Below, in pieces: positions 25,230-33,901 of a stretch of DNA of 64,000 nt. The DNA lies in assembly GCA_040769385.1 (NCBI GenBank), contig JAXGLD010000001.1, positions 682,001 through 746,000 on the forward strand. The letters are read 5' to 3'. This stretch comes from PHAA01 sp022706565 (lineage in GTDB: Bacteria; Bacillota; Syntrophomonadia; Syntrophomonadales; Syntrophomonadaceae). The notes under the pieces were generated by a model that saw nothing but the letters and a program-made list of their open reading frames with translations, was not told the origin of the DNA and ran no database searches. The translations under genes were made by a program, and so were the position numbers. How positions within the stretch are numbered: the stretch's first letter is position 1; every line of letters begins with the position of its first letter.

Positions 25230-27671
25230 ATGAATCTTCAGCTCAAAAAAGTAATGCAGCCGGCAATGGCCTTCATCGCTGCTCTGGCAATTGTGCTGTT
25301 GACCCCTTCGTTGGCAGTCGCTGGTGAGGCTAATCTGGTACTTCCGGAATTGAGCAGCGATCAAAACACCTTACTCATTTTAGGTATGCTCGTCTGCGTA
25401 TTGGGCATGTTCTTTGGTTATTATCAGTTTACCCGAGTTACAAAATTGAGGGCACATCAGACTATGCTGGATGTAGCCCAGACCATCTACGAAACATGTA
25501 AGACCTACCTGATTCAACAGGGAAAATTCATCGCTATCCTGTTCTTTTTCATCGGCTTGTGTATAGCCTTCTACTTCGGGTACCTTTCCCAGATGCCGAT
25601 AGGGTCAGTATTATTCATCCTGATGTGGACCGTGATTGGTATACTCGGCTCCTACAGCGTAGCCTGGTATGGCATCCGCATGAACACCCTGGCCAACAGC
25701 CGGGTGGCCTTCAGTTCCTTGGAGAGAAAACCCCTTAAGATGTTAAACATAGCCCTGGATGCCGGCATGAGTATCGGAGTCTTGCTGGTATGCGTGGAGC
25801 TCATCATGATGTTGGTCATATTGGTATTTGTACCCCGGGAACTAGCCGGAGCCTCCTTTATCGGATTCGCCATCGGTGAATCTTTGGGCGCCAGTGCCCT
25901 GCGTATAGCCGGTGGTATATTCACGAAGATAGCCGACATCGGCGCCGACCTGATGAAGATAGTATTCGGCATCAAAGAAGATGACCCGAGAAACCCGGGT
26001 GTTATCGCGGACTGTACCGGTGACAATGCCGGCGACAGCGTGGGCCCAACCGCTGATGGATTCGAGACCTACGGCGTAACCGGGGTGGCGATGGTCACCT
26101 TCATCGTCTTGGCAGTAGCCCCCGCCCTGCAGACTACCCTGCTCACCTGGATATTTGCCGTCCGTATTATGATGGTTATCAGCTCAGTCGCTTCCTTCTA
26201 TCTCAACCGTGCTGTGAGCCAGTCCAGATTTGGCGGACTCACGGATTTTGACTTCGAAGCCCCCCTGACCAGCCTGGTATGGATTACCTCCATCGTGTCA
26301 ATTGGTGTCACCTATGCCCTCACCTACTATTTAGTGGGACCCGGTTCATCTGTCGTGACAACCTTGACGCCTCATTGGGCAACCTTGGCGACCATATTTA
26401 GTTTTGGTACCTTGGCCGCAGCCTTGATACCGGAAGCGGTTAAAATATTCACCAGCCCTAATTCCAAACATGTTGCCGAGGTGGTACAAGCCTCCCGGGA
26501 AGGCGGAGCTTCATTAAACATCCTGTCGGGACTGGTAGCCGGCAACTTCAGCGCCTTCTGGATCGGCATGGTATTCGTATTCATAATGTTTGGCGGCTAC
26601 TGGGCCAGCCTGCCTCTGACCGAGGACATCATGAGCTACCACTCCATATTCGCCTTTGGCTTGATCGCCTTCGGAATGCTAGGTATGGGTCCGGTCACCA
26701 TCGCCGTGGACAGCTATGGACCTGTGACCGATAATGCCCAGTCTATCTATGAATTGTCCCTTATTGAGGAAGTCAAAGACGTTGATAAAGAAATCGAGAA
26801 AAACTATGGATTCAAACCAGACTTCGATAAAGGCAAACACTATCTGGAAGCCAACGATGGCGCCGGCAACACCTTCAAAGCCACCGCCAAGCCGGTTTTG
26901 ATCGGCACCGCGGTAGTAGGTGCCACCGCCATGATCTTCTCCCTGATCCTGGTCATTGAGAATGTATTGGAGGTAGACCCCGCCACCATCCTGACCCTGC
27001 TCAATCCCTATACCATCCTGGGCCTGCTTTGCGGCGGAGCGGTAATTTACTGGTTCACCGGGGCATCCACCCAAGCTGTGGTCACCGGAGCCTACCGGGC
27101 AGTGGAATATATTAAAAGAAACATCAATTTGGACGAAGCCGCGGATGTTAAGGCCAATACTGAAAAGTCCAAAGAAGTGGTAAAGATATGTACCCAGTAT
27201 GCCCAATCCGGTATGTTCAACATCTTTATAGCCCTATTCTCTTTTGCCCTGGCGTTCGCCTGTCTGGCCGCTCCCGCAGGGGGAAATTCCGAACGAGTAG
27301 CCTTCTTCGTGGCTTACCTGCTCTCCATAGCCGTGTTTGGACTGTTCCAGGCCGTGTTCATGGCCAATGCCGGCGGCTGCTGGGACAATGCCAAGAAGGT
27401 AGTGGAAGTGGACCTGCAAGAGAAAGGCACTCCGCTGCATGAAGCTACTGTGGTGGGAGACACCGTTGGCGATCCCTTCAAGGATACCTCGTCGGTGGCC
27501 TTGAACCCCATCATCAAGTTCACCACCCTGTTCGGATTGCTGGCCATGGAGATAGCCATTGCGGAAGCGTTCCGGGAAATAGCACCTATGGTTGGGATTG
27601 GATTCCTGTTGATAGCGTTGTTCTTTGTATGGCGCACGTTCTACGGGATGAGAATACCGACCAAAGGCTAA
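25230..27671 (+). CDS. hppA: Membrane-bound ion-translocating pyrophosphatase, divergent type
   Basis: This protein couples pyrophosphate hydrolysis to H+ or Na+ pumping, a way to save energy in syntrophic anaerobes. It has 813 residues and about 16 membrane segments, starting with a signal-like helix (~residues 10-32). The catalytic loop reads CTGDNAGDSVGPTADGFETY (~260) instead of the common DVGDNVGDCAGMAADLFETY. The later motifs GGCWDNAKK and GDTVGDPFKDTSS are kept. GNTFKAT places Lys where K+-independent enzymes carry it. The divergent loop suggests the less-studied branch of the family. ATG 25230 has AAGGAAGTGA eight bases upstream; an upstream in-frame ATG lies in the hairpin and is rejected. 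Confidence 0.9.
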   Translation: MNLQLKKVMQPAMAFIAALAIVLLTPSLAVAGEANLVLPELSSDQNTLLILGMLVCVLGMFFGYYQFTRVTKLRAHQTMLDVAQTIYETCKTYLIQQGKFIAILFFFIGLCIAFYFGYLSQMPIGSVLFILMWTVIGILGSYSVAWYGIRMNTLANSRVAFSSLERKPLKMLNIALDAGMSIGVLLVCVELIMMLVILVFVPRELAGASFIGFAIGESLGASALRIAGGIFTKIADIGADLMKIVFGIKEDDPRNPGVIADCTGDNAGDSVGPTADGFETYGVTGVAMVTFIVLAVAPALQTTLLTWIFAVRIMMVISSVASFYLNRAVSQSRFGGLTDFDFEAPLTSLVWITSIVSIGVTYALTYYLVGPGSSVVTTLTPHWATLATIFSFGTLAAALIPEAVKIFTSPNSKHVAEVVQASREGGASLNILSGLVAGNFSAFWIGMVFVFIMFGGYWASLPLTEDIMSYHSIFAFGLIAFGMLGMGPVTIAVDSYGPVTDNAQSIYELSLIEEVKDVDKEIEKNYGFKPDFDKGKHYLEANDGAGNTFKATAKPVLIGTAVVGATAMIFSLILVIENVLEVDPATILTLLNPYTILGLLCGGAVIYWFTGASTQAVVTGAYRAVEYIKRNINLDEAADVKANTEKSKEVVKICTQYAQSGMFNIFIALFSFALAFACLAAPAGGNSERVAFFVAYLLSIAVFGLFQAVFMANAGGCWDNAKKVVEVDLQEKGTPLHEATVVGDTVGDPFKDTSSVALNPIIKFTTLFGLLAMEIAIAEAFREIAPMVGIGFLLIALFFVWRTFYGMRIPTKG

Positions 27672-27696
27672 AATACACCCACTATTTAAGGCTGCT

Positions 27697-27731
27697 AAGA
27701 CCTCACGACCATCAGGTTGTGAGGTCTTTTA
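27697..27731 (+). terminator. Terminator after the pyrophosphatase gene
   Basis: AAGACCTCACGACC and GGTTGTGAGGTCTT form a 14-pair stem (one G-T) with loop ATCA, followed by TTTA. It is a strong Rho-independent terminator. Confidence 0.85.
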
Positions 27732-27761
27732 TCGTTAGAAGGCTTAAGTTGCGTTAAATAT

Positions 27762-27812
27762 GGAAGGCCCGTTCAATGGGCGACCCCATGTGGGACTCCT
27801 TCAGGGCCTTCC
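27762..27812. repeat. Nested inverted repeat between convergent genes
   Basis: GGAAGGCCC (27762-27770) pairs with GGGCCTTCC (27804-27812). Inside is a second hairpin, ATGGG/CCCAT (27776-27780, 27785-27789). It lies between the ends of the pyrophosphatase and SIR2 genes. It may be a bidirectional terminator structure or the end of a lost mobile element; no T tract is present on either side. Confidence 0.4.
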
Positions 27813-27859
27813 TGTTGCCTTCGCTCCAGGCTTCTTTAATGGGTGTGCAATAATACTGA

Positions 27860-28669
27860 TCATTGCAGAGTCTGCAAAAAGTTTGTCATTTTTTCGCTTC
27901 GGTTTTGTCCATCATATCGGGACAGGTTGATGGTGTTGATACCCATATTTTTCAGGAGCACCCTGGTCACGTGGTCCGGCTCAAACAGCAGGATATATGA
28001 ATCAGGAATGTCCCGGGGGTCGACTTCGTACATCATCCGGCGTAATTTAAACCAGAGATAGCGGATGTTAAAATCAGAAAAGCTGTAGCCAATAAATAAA
28101 AGGCTTTTGCCCAGGCTGTCGGCCCGCAATTTAATATCGATGGGGGTGACGAATTCAAGCCGCTTATAATAGTCTGACTCGGTCAGAATCAAGGAATCAT
28201 CCACTTCCAAAGAGCCATGAAAATTGACTATTTGGACCTCGCTGCAGCCGGTGCTCTGAATAATGTCAGCGGTGGTAACTATCGCTTTATAAGGGATACC
28301 CATTTCGGCAAAACTTCTCTCCAACAAACGGTCATAATTGGTGGTGTAAATGATGGAAAATCCCAACTGGGCCAAAAGCTGATGGGACCCTGATAAAGCC
28401 ACGTCCTGGTCAGGCAGGCAGGAACGCAGTGCATCCAGCACCAAAGTTAATGAACCGCCATGGATTATTTTCAGGTATTCAGTCAAATACAGCAGGTTAG
28501 CCGCGGAATGCAATTGCCCATCCAAGTCCGGTTCGAAGTGTTCCAAGAGCTGGCGGGTCAGCGCCTGGGTCGAAGGGAGTCCAGCATTTTCGGAGAAACC
28601 GGCTCCAATAAAAGGGATAAGCTTATTGTTTGCAATCAATTGCCGCAATACATTGGCTTCTGACATCAT
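27860..28669 (-). CDS. SIR2-domain (SIR2_2) protein
   Basis: This 269-residue protein of the prokaryotic SIR2-like family has NAD-binding motifs LIPFIGAGFSENAG (~residue 17), TTNYDRLLER (~105), and VNFHGSLE (~147, the catalytic His position). SIR2 domains of this type often cleave NAD+ in antiphage defence rather than deacetylate proteins. No partner gene (Argonaute, HerA, TIR or similar) is next to it. The start is one of two adjacent ATGs after GGAGAGA. It is the only minus-strand host gene in the window, which fits an acquired gene. No membrane segment is seen. Confidence 0.8.
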   Translation of the reverse strand: MMSEANVLRQLIANNKLIPFIGAGFSENAGLPSTQALTRQLLEHFEPDLDGQLHSAANLLYLTEYLKIIHGGSLTLVLDALRSCLPDQDVALSGSHQLLAQLGFSIIYTTNYDRLLERSFAEMGIPYKAIVTTADIIQSTGCSEVQIVNFHGSLEVDDSLILTESDYYKRLEFVTPIDIKLRADSLGKSLLFIGYSFSDFNIRYLWFKLRRMMYEVDPRDIPDSYILLFEPDHVTRVLLKNMGINTINLSRYDGQNRSEKMTNFLQTLQ

Positions 28670-28942
28670 GGTATCTCTCCAAGGGCTCAAGACTATATAC
28701 TTCACTCAGTGTGACACTTGGCAAAACCCTCAAATAGCTTGCACAGTAAGGCTGCAATACATACGTGGCCCATGGCAAAGGACCAGGCATGCAGAGAATA
28801 TTCTTGATAAGGCTGAGGCGCTGAGCTATAGTGACAGTATAATTGCATAAGTGCTCTATTTTGCATGGTTTGGGTGACAGCTTCATAGACTGCTTTGGCA
28901 TTTGCAGCCGTTGAGTCTGAATTACGAGTGGAGAGAAAAACA
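28670..28942. other. Intergenic region between divergent SIR2 and esterase genes
   Basis: These 273 bases hold the divergent upstream regions of both genes. A TATAAT at 28838-28843 is a possible -10 for the esterase gene, without a good -35. No open frame with a ribosome site is convincing. Nothing else is recognised. Confidence 0.4.
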
Positions 28943-29692
28943 ATGGGATTGATTAATCCGCAAGCAGCATCATTTCTAGTAACCGGATCTAAAGACACCG
29001 CCTGTATGTTTATTCATGGATTTACGGCTTCGCCTTCGGAGGTGTATACAGTAGCCCGGATTGTGTATGCGGAAACCGGAATAACGGTCAGCGGCCCGCT
29101 GCTGCCCGGGCATGGTTGTTCTCCGCAGGAAATGAATCAAACCAGCTGGGAGGATTGGTACGGCCGGGTTGAACAAGAGATAAGGCATCTGAAGAAAAAA
29201 CACCGTCGAGTCTATATCACTGGCTTGTCGATGGGAGCCCTGCTTGGTTTGCACGCCGCCAGCGAAACGAAGGAGATCAACGGGATCATTGTCATCAACA
29301 CCCCTATCTACACCACCTCCCCGCGTCTGATGAGCTTGGCGCCGCTGTTGCGCTATGTCAAGCCCTACTATCGCAAAAAGCAGCAGCGGGATATGGCGGA
29401 ACTGGCCCGACAGGGGCGGTTTGCCTATGATGTTATGCCGCTGAAAGCCCTGCAAAGCATGCATGTTTTGCGGGATAAGGTAATCAAGGAACTGCCTGGC
29501 CTGGCCTTGCCGATTTTACTATTGCAGTCACGTTGGGACGAAGTCGTCGATCCTCGCAGTGCTCGCTTCATCAAGGAGAAAGCGCACCAGGCTCCAGTAA
29601 AGCTAGTGGAGTTGGAAAACTCTGGCCATATAGCCACTATGGGGCCGGACACCAACGTGATTGCCGATCAGATCATCGAGTTTGTGAAGTGA
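28943..29692 (+). CDS. Alpha/beta-hydrolase, carboxylesterase (Est30-like)
   Basis: This 249-residue serine hydrolase has the oxyanion segment FIHGFTASPSEV (~24-35), nucleophile elbow GLSMG (~93), acid residue in SRWDEVVD (~198), and catalytic His in SGHIATM (~230). Size and motifs match the thermostable carboxylesterase/monoglyceride-lipase-like group of Bacillota, often found near secG and rnr. The physiological substrate is unknown. ATG 28943 has GGAG at 28930-28933; the longer in-frame start lacks a ribosome site. It lies 26 bases upstream of the HD gene, probably co-transcribed. Confidence 0.88.
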   Translation: MGLINPQAASFLVTGSKDTACMFIHGFTASPSEVYTVARIVYAETGITVSGPLLPGHGCSPQEMNQTSWEDWYGRVEQEIRHLKKKHRRVYITGLSMGALLGLHAASETKEINGIIVINTPIYTTSPRLMSLAPLLRYVKPYYRKKQQRDMAELARQGRFAYDVMPLKALQSMHVLRDKVIKELPGLALPILLLQSRWDEVVDPRSARFIKEKAHQAPVKLVELENSGHIATMGPDTNVIADQIIEFVK

Positions 29693-29718
29693 AATGGTGA
29701 ATAAGGAGGAAGTTGTTC

Positions 29719-30270
29719 TTGGATAGAGAGGCTGCATTTAATCTGTTGAAACAGAATTTGCATAATGAGAACCTAATCAACCATTCCCTGGCGGTGGAAG
29801 CCATTATGAGGGGTTTGGCGGAGCACTTAGGCCAGGATGTGGAGAAATTTGGATTAGCCGGACTTTTGCACGATATCGACTATGATCAGACAGGAGATGA
29901 CTTCCATCGGCATTCTCTGGTAGCGGCTGAGATGCTAGAGAAAGAAGGGTTACCCGAGGATATAATTTACGCCGTCAAGGTTCACAATGAAATCCATGGG
30001 TTGGAACGAAAAAGCCTCTTGGATAAAACTCTTTATGCCGCCGATCCGGTAAGTGGATTCATAACCGCCGCGGCCCTGGTGCGTCCGGATAAAAAACTGG
30101 CTGAGGTGCAGATGAAATCCTTGCGCAAAAGATTTAAGGAGAGTGCTTTTGCCCGGGGGGCGAGCCGGGAGCAAATGGATACCTGCGTGGAGTTGGGCCT
30201 TGAGCGGGAAGAGTTTTTGAATATTTCCTTGGAGAGCATGAAAAAGATCGCTGATCAGATTGGGCTGTAA
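29719..30270 (+). CDS. HD-domain phosphohydrolase family protein
   Basis: This 183-residue HDIG-type protein has the metal-binding set H in NHSLAVEAI (~21), HD in LLHDIDYD (~53), H in FHRHSLVAAEML, and H in VKVHNE (~88). Members hydrolyse phosphoester bonds of nucleotides or act as uncharacterised metal phosphohydrolases; the substrate here is unknown. TTG 29719 is chosen because AGGAGG (29704-29709) gives 9-base spacing, while TTG 29713 would have only 3. It belongs to the esterase transcript. Confidence 0.85.
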   Translation: MDREAAFNLLKQNLHNENLINHSLAVEAIMRGLAEHLGQDVEKFGLAGLLHDIDYDQTGDDFHRHSLVAAEMLEKEGLPEDIIYAVKVHNEIHGLERKSLLDKTLYAADPVSGFITAAALVRPDKKLAEVQMKSLRKRFKESAFARGASREQMDTCVELGLEREEFLNISLESMKKIADQIGL

Positions 30271-30353
30271 GGTACGATTGACCGGCGATAAGGTAAGAAC
30301 CCCGTACATTGTGGGTATACTGATAGAGTAATACCAAGGGAAGGGGTGGGATA

Positions 30354-32462
30354 TTGCTTAACCGCGAGGATATCCTCAACCATATGCAACAGGAAAGCTA
30401 CCGGCCTTTGTCGTATCAGGAACTAGCCGAAACTTTTCATATCGAAGACAAAGACCAGGTTCAGTTTGCCAAGATAATCGGCCGCCTGCAAAAGGATGGC
30501 GAGATTCTTAAGACCCGCAAGGATAAATATGGGTTGCCCGAAAAGATGAACACCCACCGCGGCGTGATTAAACTCAGCCAACGCGGGTATGGAGTCTTCA
30601 CCCCGGAAGACTCCGACCTTGGTGAGGTCTTCATTTATGGCCGTAATTTAAATGGGGCTATGCATGAAGATCGGGTGCTGGTGCGGATCAACCAGCGCGG
30701 AGGCGGCGACCAACGGCCTGAAGGTGAGGTTATTCGGGCCATAACCAGGGCCCACCGGGAATTGGTGGGTACCTTTAGGAAAAACCGCCAGACAGCCCAA
30801 GTGGTCCCGGACGATTCCCGCCAAATCTATCCGGTTTATGTAAAGGTCAATGACAATATTAAGGTTCGCAATGGCGACAAGGTCCTGGTCAGAATCACCA
30901 CCTGGCCCGACAAGGATCGTTATCCGGACGGTGAGATCGTGGAGGTTTTCGGCAGGAAGGGACAACCAGGGGTGGATCTGCAGATTGTGATAAAAAAACA
31001 CGCTCTGCGGGATCGTTTTCCAAACTCAGTATTGGAAGAAGCACGGCGCGCAGCGCGTCTAGGAACAGATGCCGACTTGACCGAAAGGCGTGATTTGCGT
31101 GAGTGGCGGATGGTGACCATTGACGGGGAAGACGCCAAGGACCTGGATGATGCGGTTTCGATAGAGCGGATAAAGGGCGGTTATCGGTTGGGGGTGCACA
31201 TTGCCGACGTATCCCATTATGTAAAGGAAGGCAGCAAGCTGGATAAAGAAGCCTGCGACCGCGGTACCAGCGTTTATCTGATTGATAAGGTCCTGCCCAT
31301 GTTGCCAGCGGAACTGTCCAATGGTATCTGCAGCCTCAACGCAGGCGAAGACCGCCTCGCCATGAGTTGTATAATGGACATCGACGGATCCGGCAAGGTG
31401 CGCAAATATGAGATTGTCCCGTCCGTCATCCATATCGATCAACGTATGACCTACACCGCTGTCAACCTCATTCTGGAACAGAACGATGCCGATACCATCG
31501 CTGCTTACCAGCACCTGGTAGATGATTTCCGGCTGATGAAGGAATTGGCCGACATACTCCGCAGCGAGAGGATGAAGCGGGGAGCTTTGGATTTCGACTT
31601 TCCCGAACCTAAAGTAATAGTAGACGAGCAGGGACGCCCGCTGGATATAAAGGTGCGGGAGAGCGGCGCGGGCGAAATGTTGATTGAAGATTTCATGATC
31701 AAAGCCAACGAAGTAGTGGCCGAGTTCCTGATTAAAAAAGAAGCTCCGGCTCTCTACCGGGTACATGAAAAGCCGCAAGGCGACTCGTTGTTGCGGCTCA
31801 ACAATGTGTTGGGCGTATTCGGTCATAAACTCCCTGCGAACCGGATTAATCCCAAGGCGTTTCAAAAGATCCTCAATGATATTAAAGGCAGTCCCGGAGA
31901 AAAGACCATATCCTTGATGCTGCTGCGGTCGATGAAGCATGCCCGTTACGCGCCCCAGCCGTTAGGGCATTTTGGCCTGGCCTCACAGTATTACTGCCAC
32001 TTTACCAGCCCCATTCGCAGATACCCGGACCTATTGGTGCACCGGTCTTTGAAACTGCTGCTGGCCGGGGAAATGAATGATTCCCGCAAAGCCCAACTGG
32101 AGAAGAAAATGGGCTATTACGGCGAACACTCTACTATCCAGGAGATCAAAGCCGAGGAAGCTGAGCGTGACTTGGTGGCTATTAAAAAATGCCAGTATAT
32201 GCAGCAGTTTATTGGCGAGGAGTTCGATGCCACCATATCGTCAGTGCTGGCATTCGGTTTTTTTGTGGAGCTGCCCAATACGGTTGAGGGTTTGGTTCAC
32301 ATCTCCAGTATCCATGATGATTATTACCAGTTCAATGATCGCAACTATACGCTCACCGGTAACTACAGCGGCAAGACTTATGCTATTGGGGATCCGGTGC
32401 GAGTAGTACTGGTCAAAGTAGACGTAGATGACGTAAAGATCGATTTCGAACTGGTCAGCTAG
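30354..32462 (+). CDS. rnr: Ribonuclease R
   Basis: RNase R degrades structured RNA 3' to 5' and, with tmRNA/SmpB, removes defective mRNA. The 702-residue protein has an N-terminal winged helix, cold-shock domains (~70-215), and an RNB catalytic domain with DGEDAKDLDDAVS (~262, metal-binding Asp residues). It also has HFTSPIRRYPDLLVHR (~545) and an S1 domain at the end (FVELPNTVEGLVHIS). The start is TTG with AAGGGGTGGG upstream. The rnr-smpB-ssrA order keeps the three ribosome-rescue partners together. Confidence 0.97.
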   Translation: MLNREDILNHMQQESYRPLSYQELAETFHIEDKDQVQFAKIIGRLQKDGEILKTRKDKYGLPEKMNTHRGVIKLSQRGYGVFTPEDSDLGEVFIYGRNLNGAMHEDRVLVRINQRGGGDQRPEGEVIRAITRAHRELVGTFRKNRQTAQVVPDDSRQIYPVYVKVNDNIKVRNGDKVLVRITTWPDKDRYPDGEIVEVFGRKGQPGVDLQIVIKKHALRDRFPNSVLEEARRAARLGTDADLTERRDLREWRMVTIDGEDAKDLDDAVSIERIKGGYRLGVHIADVSHYVKEGSKLDKEACDRGTSVYLIDKVLPMLPAELSNGICSLNAGEDRLAMSCIMDIDGSGKVRKYEIVPSVIHIDQRMTYTAVNLILEQNDADTIAAYQHLVDDFRLMKELADILRSERMKRGALDFDFPEPKVIVDEQGRPLDIKVRESGAGEMLIEDFMIKANEVVAEFLIKKEAPALYRVHEKPQGDSLLRLNNVLGVFGHKLPANRINPKAFQKILNDIKGSPGEKTISLMLLRSMKHARYAPQPLGHFGLASQYYCHFTSPIRRYPDLLVHRSLKLLLAGEMNDSRKAQLEKKMGYYGEHSTIQEIKAEEAERDLVAIKKCQYMQQFIGEEFDATISSVLAFGFFVELPNTVEGLVHISSIHDDYYQFNDRNYTLTGNYSGKTYAIGDPVRVVLVKVDVDDVKIDFELVS

Positions 32463-32498
32463 CACTGGGATTTCGACCCTATCCAGGGGTAGAACTCA

Positions 32499-32528
32499 TT
32501 GACTGGCCGAACCGTCCTCCTATATAAT
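32499..32528 (+). promoter_or_regulatory. smpB promoter
   Basis: TTGACT (32499-32504), 18-base spacer, TATAAT (32523-32528), about 106 bases before the smpB ATG. Close to sigma-A consensus. Confidence 0.75.
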
Positions 32529-32548
32529 GAAGAAGCATTGTTTCAGCC

Positions 32549-32590
32549 AACCCTGGCCCGGGCGCTAAACTCCCGGTGCGAGGGTTTATT
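32549..32590 (+). promoter_or_regulatory. Two-step hairpin in the smpB leader
   Basis: AACCCT (32549-32554) pairs with AGGGTT (32581-32586), and inside it CCGGG (32558-32562) pairs with CCCGG (32572-32576). A T-rich TTTATTTA follows. Lying between promoter and gene, it could work as an attenuator of smpB. Confidence 0.4.
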
Positions 32591-32634
32591 TATCGAAGCA
32601 GCGGAATTTCTAAAAAGCCCAATTGGAGAAAACC

Positions 32635-33108
32635 ATGAAGAAAAAGAAAGGCCTGCCGGCAGCAGTTGAGAACCGGAAGGCCAGACACGAATATCATATA
32701 CAGGATACCTATGAAGCAGGCTTGGTGCTGGTTGGCACTGAGGTGAAATCCCTGCGGGCGGGCAAAGCCAATCTCCAGGATGCCTATGCGGCCATCAAGG
32801 ATGGGGAGGCGTGGGTGTACAACTTCCACATCAGTCCCTATGAACAGGGCAACCAGTTTAACCATGATCCCAAGCGACCCAAGAAACTTCTCCTGCACAA
32901 GAGTGAAATAAGGCGCCTGCTGGCTATGCAGAGAGAAAAAGGATACACTTTAGTGCCGCTAAAGGTATATTTCAAACAGGGTAAGGCCAAGATGGACTTG
33001 GCGGTGGCAGTGGGGAAGAAACTGTATGACAAACGCCAGGATATTGCCGAGCGGGATGCCCGCCGGCACATAGAGCGAGCCATCAAGGACAAGGGGCGGG
33101 GCGAATAG
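32635..33108 (+). CDS. smpB: SsrA-binding protein SmpB
   Basis: SmpB binds tmRNA and brings it to stalled ribosomes. The 157-residue protein is of normal length and shows ENRKARHEYHI, GTEVKSLRAGKANL and KGYTLVPLKVYFKQGKAKMDL. The C-terminal tail KLYDKRQDIAERDARR enters the mRNA channel. ATG 32635 with GGAGAA upstream matches homolog starts; an in-frame TTG at 32623 is rejected. The tmRNA gene begins 120 bases downstream. Confidence 0.98.
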   Translation: MKKKKGLPAAVENRKARHEYHIQDTYEAGLVLVGTEVKSLRAGKANLQDAYAAIKDGEAWVYNFHISPYEQGNQFNHDPKRPKKLLLHKSEIRRLLAMQREKGYTLVPLKVYFKQGKAKMDLAVAVGKKLYDKRQDIAERDARRHIERAIKDKGRGE

Positions 33109-33227
33109 GCATCAAGTAACTGATGCATAAAAGGCCTTATTGTGATATACTATTTTTGCTGGTGAATGTCACCAAACAGTTCTTTTACAATAATCCGTTT
33201 CGGCAGCCATTATTGTACCTCTGATAA

Positions 33228-33577
33228 GGGGGCGCAATGGTTTCGACGGGGGATAAGATGGGTTGAGAAGCGAGCCGAGTTGTCGCCAGCTCGTTAAAAA
33301 GGTGAAAAAACTACAACTGCCGAAGATAACTTCGCACTAGCGGCTTAATGCCGCTCGTCCGGCCAGGTTTCCTAACGGCCTGGTGCAGGGCGTCACTTAG
33401 TTAGGGTACCCTTAGGCCTTCTTTCTCGAGGGGCCTTATGGGGAAAACAATCGGGGATAGCCTAAGGAAGTCTGTTCGTGGGCGTCCGGATGGCGAAGCT
33501 CAAATCACGGACTGCGCTCGGAGATGCTCTTCTGGTCTTTCTTTCGGACGGGGGTTCGACTCCCCCCGCCTCCACCA
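33228..33577 (+). ncRNA. ssrA: Transfer-messenger RNA (tmRNA)
   Basis: The ~350-base RNA begins GGGGGCGCAATGG and ends with a T-arm (GGGGGTTCGACTCCCCC) and CGCCTCCACCA. The first seven bases GGGGGCG pair with CGCCTCC (one G-T), forming the acceptor stem. The reading frame gcc gaa gat aac ttc gca cta gcg gct taa at 33319-33348 encodes the tag AEDNFALAA, with the ALAA protease signal. CCA is encoded. Boundaries are set from the acceptor pairing and may be off by a base. The prophage lies directly downstream. Confidence 0.96.
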
Positions 33578-33650
33578 GATTATCTACCATCTATTGATAA
33601 AAAGAATTTTATCGGTGGGTGGTTCTATATTATTTGAAAAGCTTGTATTT

Positions 33651-33693
33651 AAGCCGTTCCTGTGGTTTTAGCGGAGCGGCTTTCTCGATTTTT
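33651..33693 (+). terminator. Terminator downstream of tmRNA
   Basis: AAGCCGTTCC (33651-33660) pairs with GGAGCGGCTT (33673-33682; one G-T) and is followed by TCTCGATTTTT. It probably ends the tmRNA transcript. Confidence 0.75.
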
Positions 33694-33772
33694 GGTGGGT
33701 TATTCTCTTTTGATAAGAGGAAATCCTTCCACTTATTGTCATCGCGCCAGGAGGTAATCGTTGAACTTTAGC

Positions 33773-33819
33773 AGGGTGTGTGCAAAGGGGGTGTGCATTT
33801 TCCAGAGGGGTGTGCAAAC
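33773..33819. repeat. Three short direct repeats (GGTGTGCA) beside the recombinase
   Basis: Copies at about 33773-33786, 33787-33800 and 33806-33819 share GGGTGTGYGCA-like sequence. They lie between the terminator and the recombinase 3' end, where recombinase-binding or att sequences would be expected. Function is a guess. Confidence 0.4.
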
Positions 33820-33901
33820 AGTCAAGCCCGGTCATTGGAAAAGAAAAAGCCTACAAAGCCGAAGCCCTGTACGCTTTTTTAGGATTCCTTTAAAGCACCT
33901 A

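Larger units (their letters stand above)
33578..33901. other. Junction region between tmRNA and prophage
   Basis: These 324 bases hold a terminator (33651-33693) and three close copies of a GGTGTGCA unit (33773-33819). There is no convincing gene. The left attachment site of the prophage is expected here, at or just after the tmRNA 3' end, but it cannot be defined without the right end or an empty relative. Confidence 0.5.

Noticed and set aside
28626..28850. A small plus-strand gene between the SIR2 and esterase genes
   Set aside because: It starts inside the SIR2 gene, lacks a ribosome site and has an unlikely composition.
33438..33671. A 77-codon open frame starting inside tmRNA
   Set aside because: It covers the tRNA-like 3' half of ssrA, which has clear RNA structure; the translation resembles no protein.
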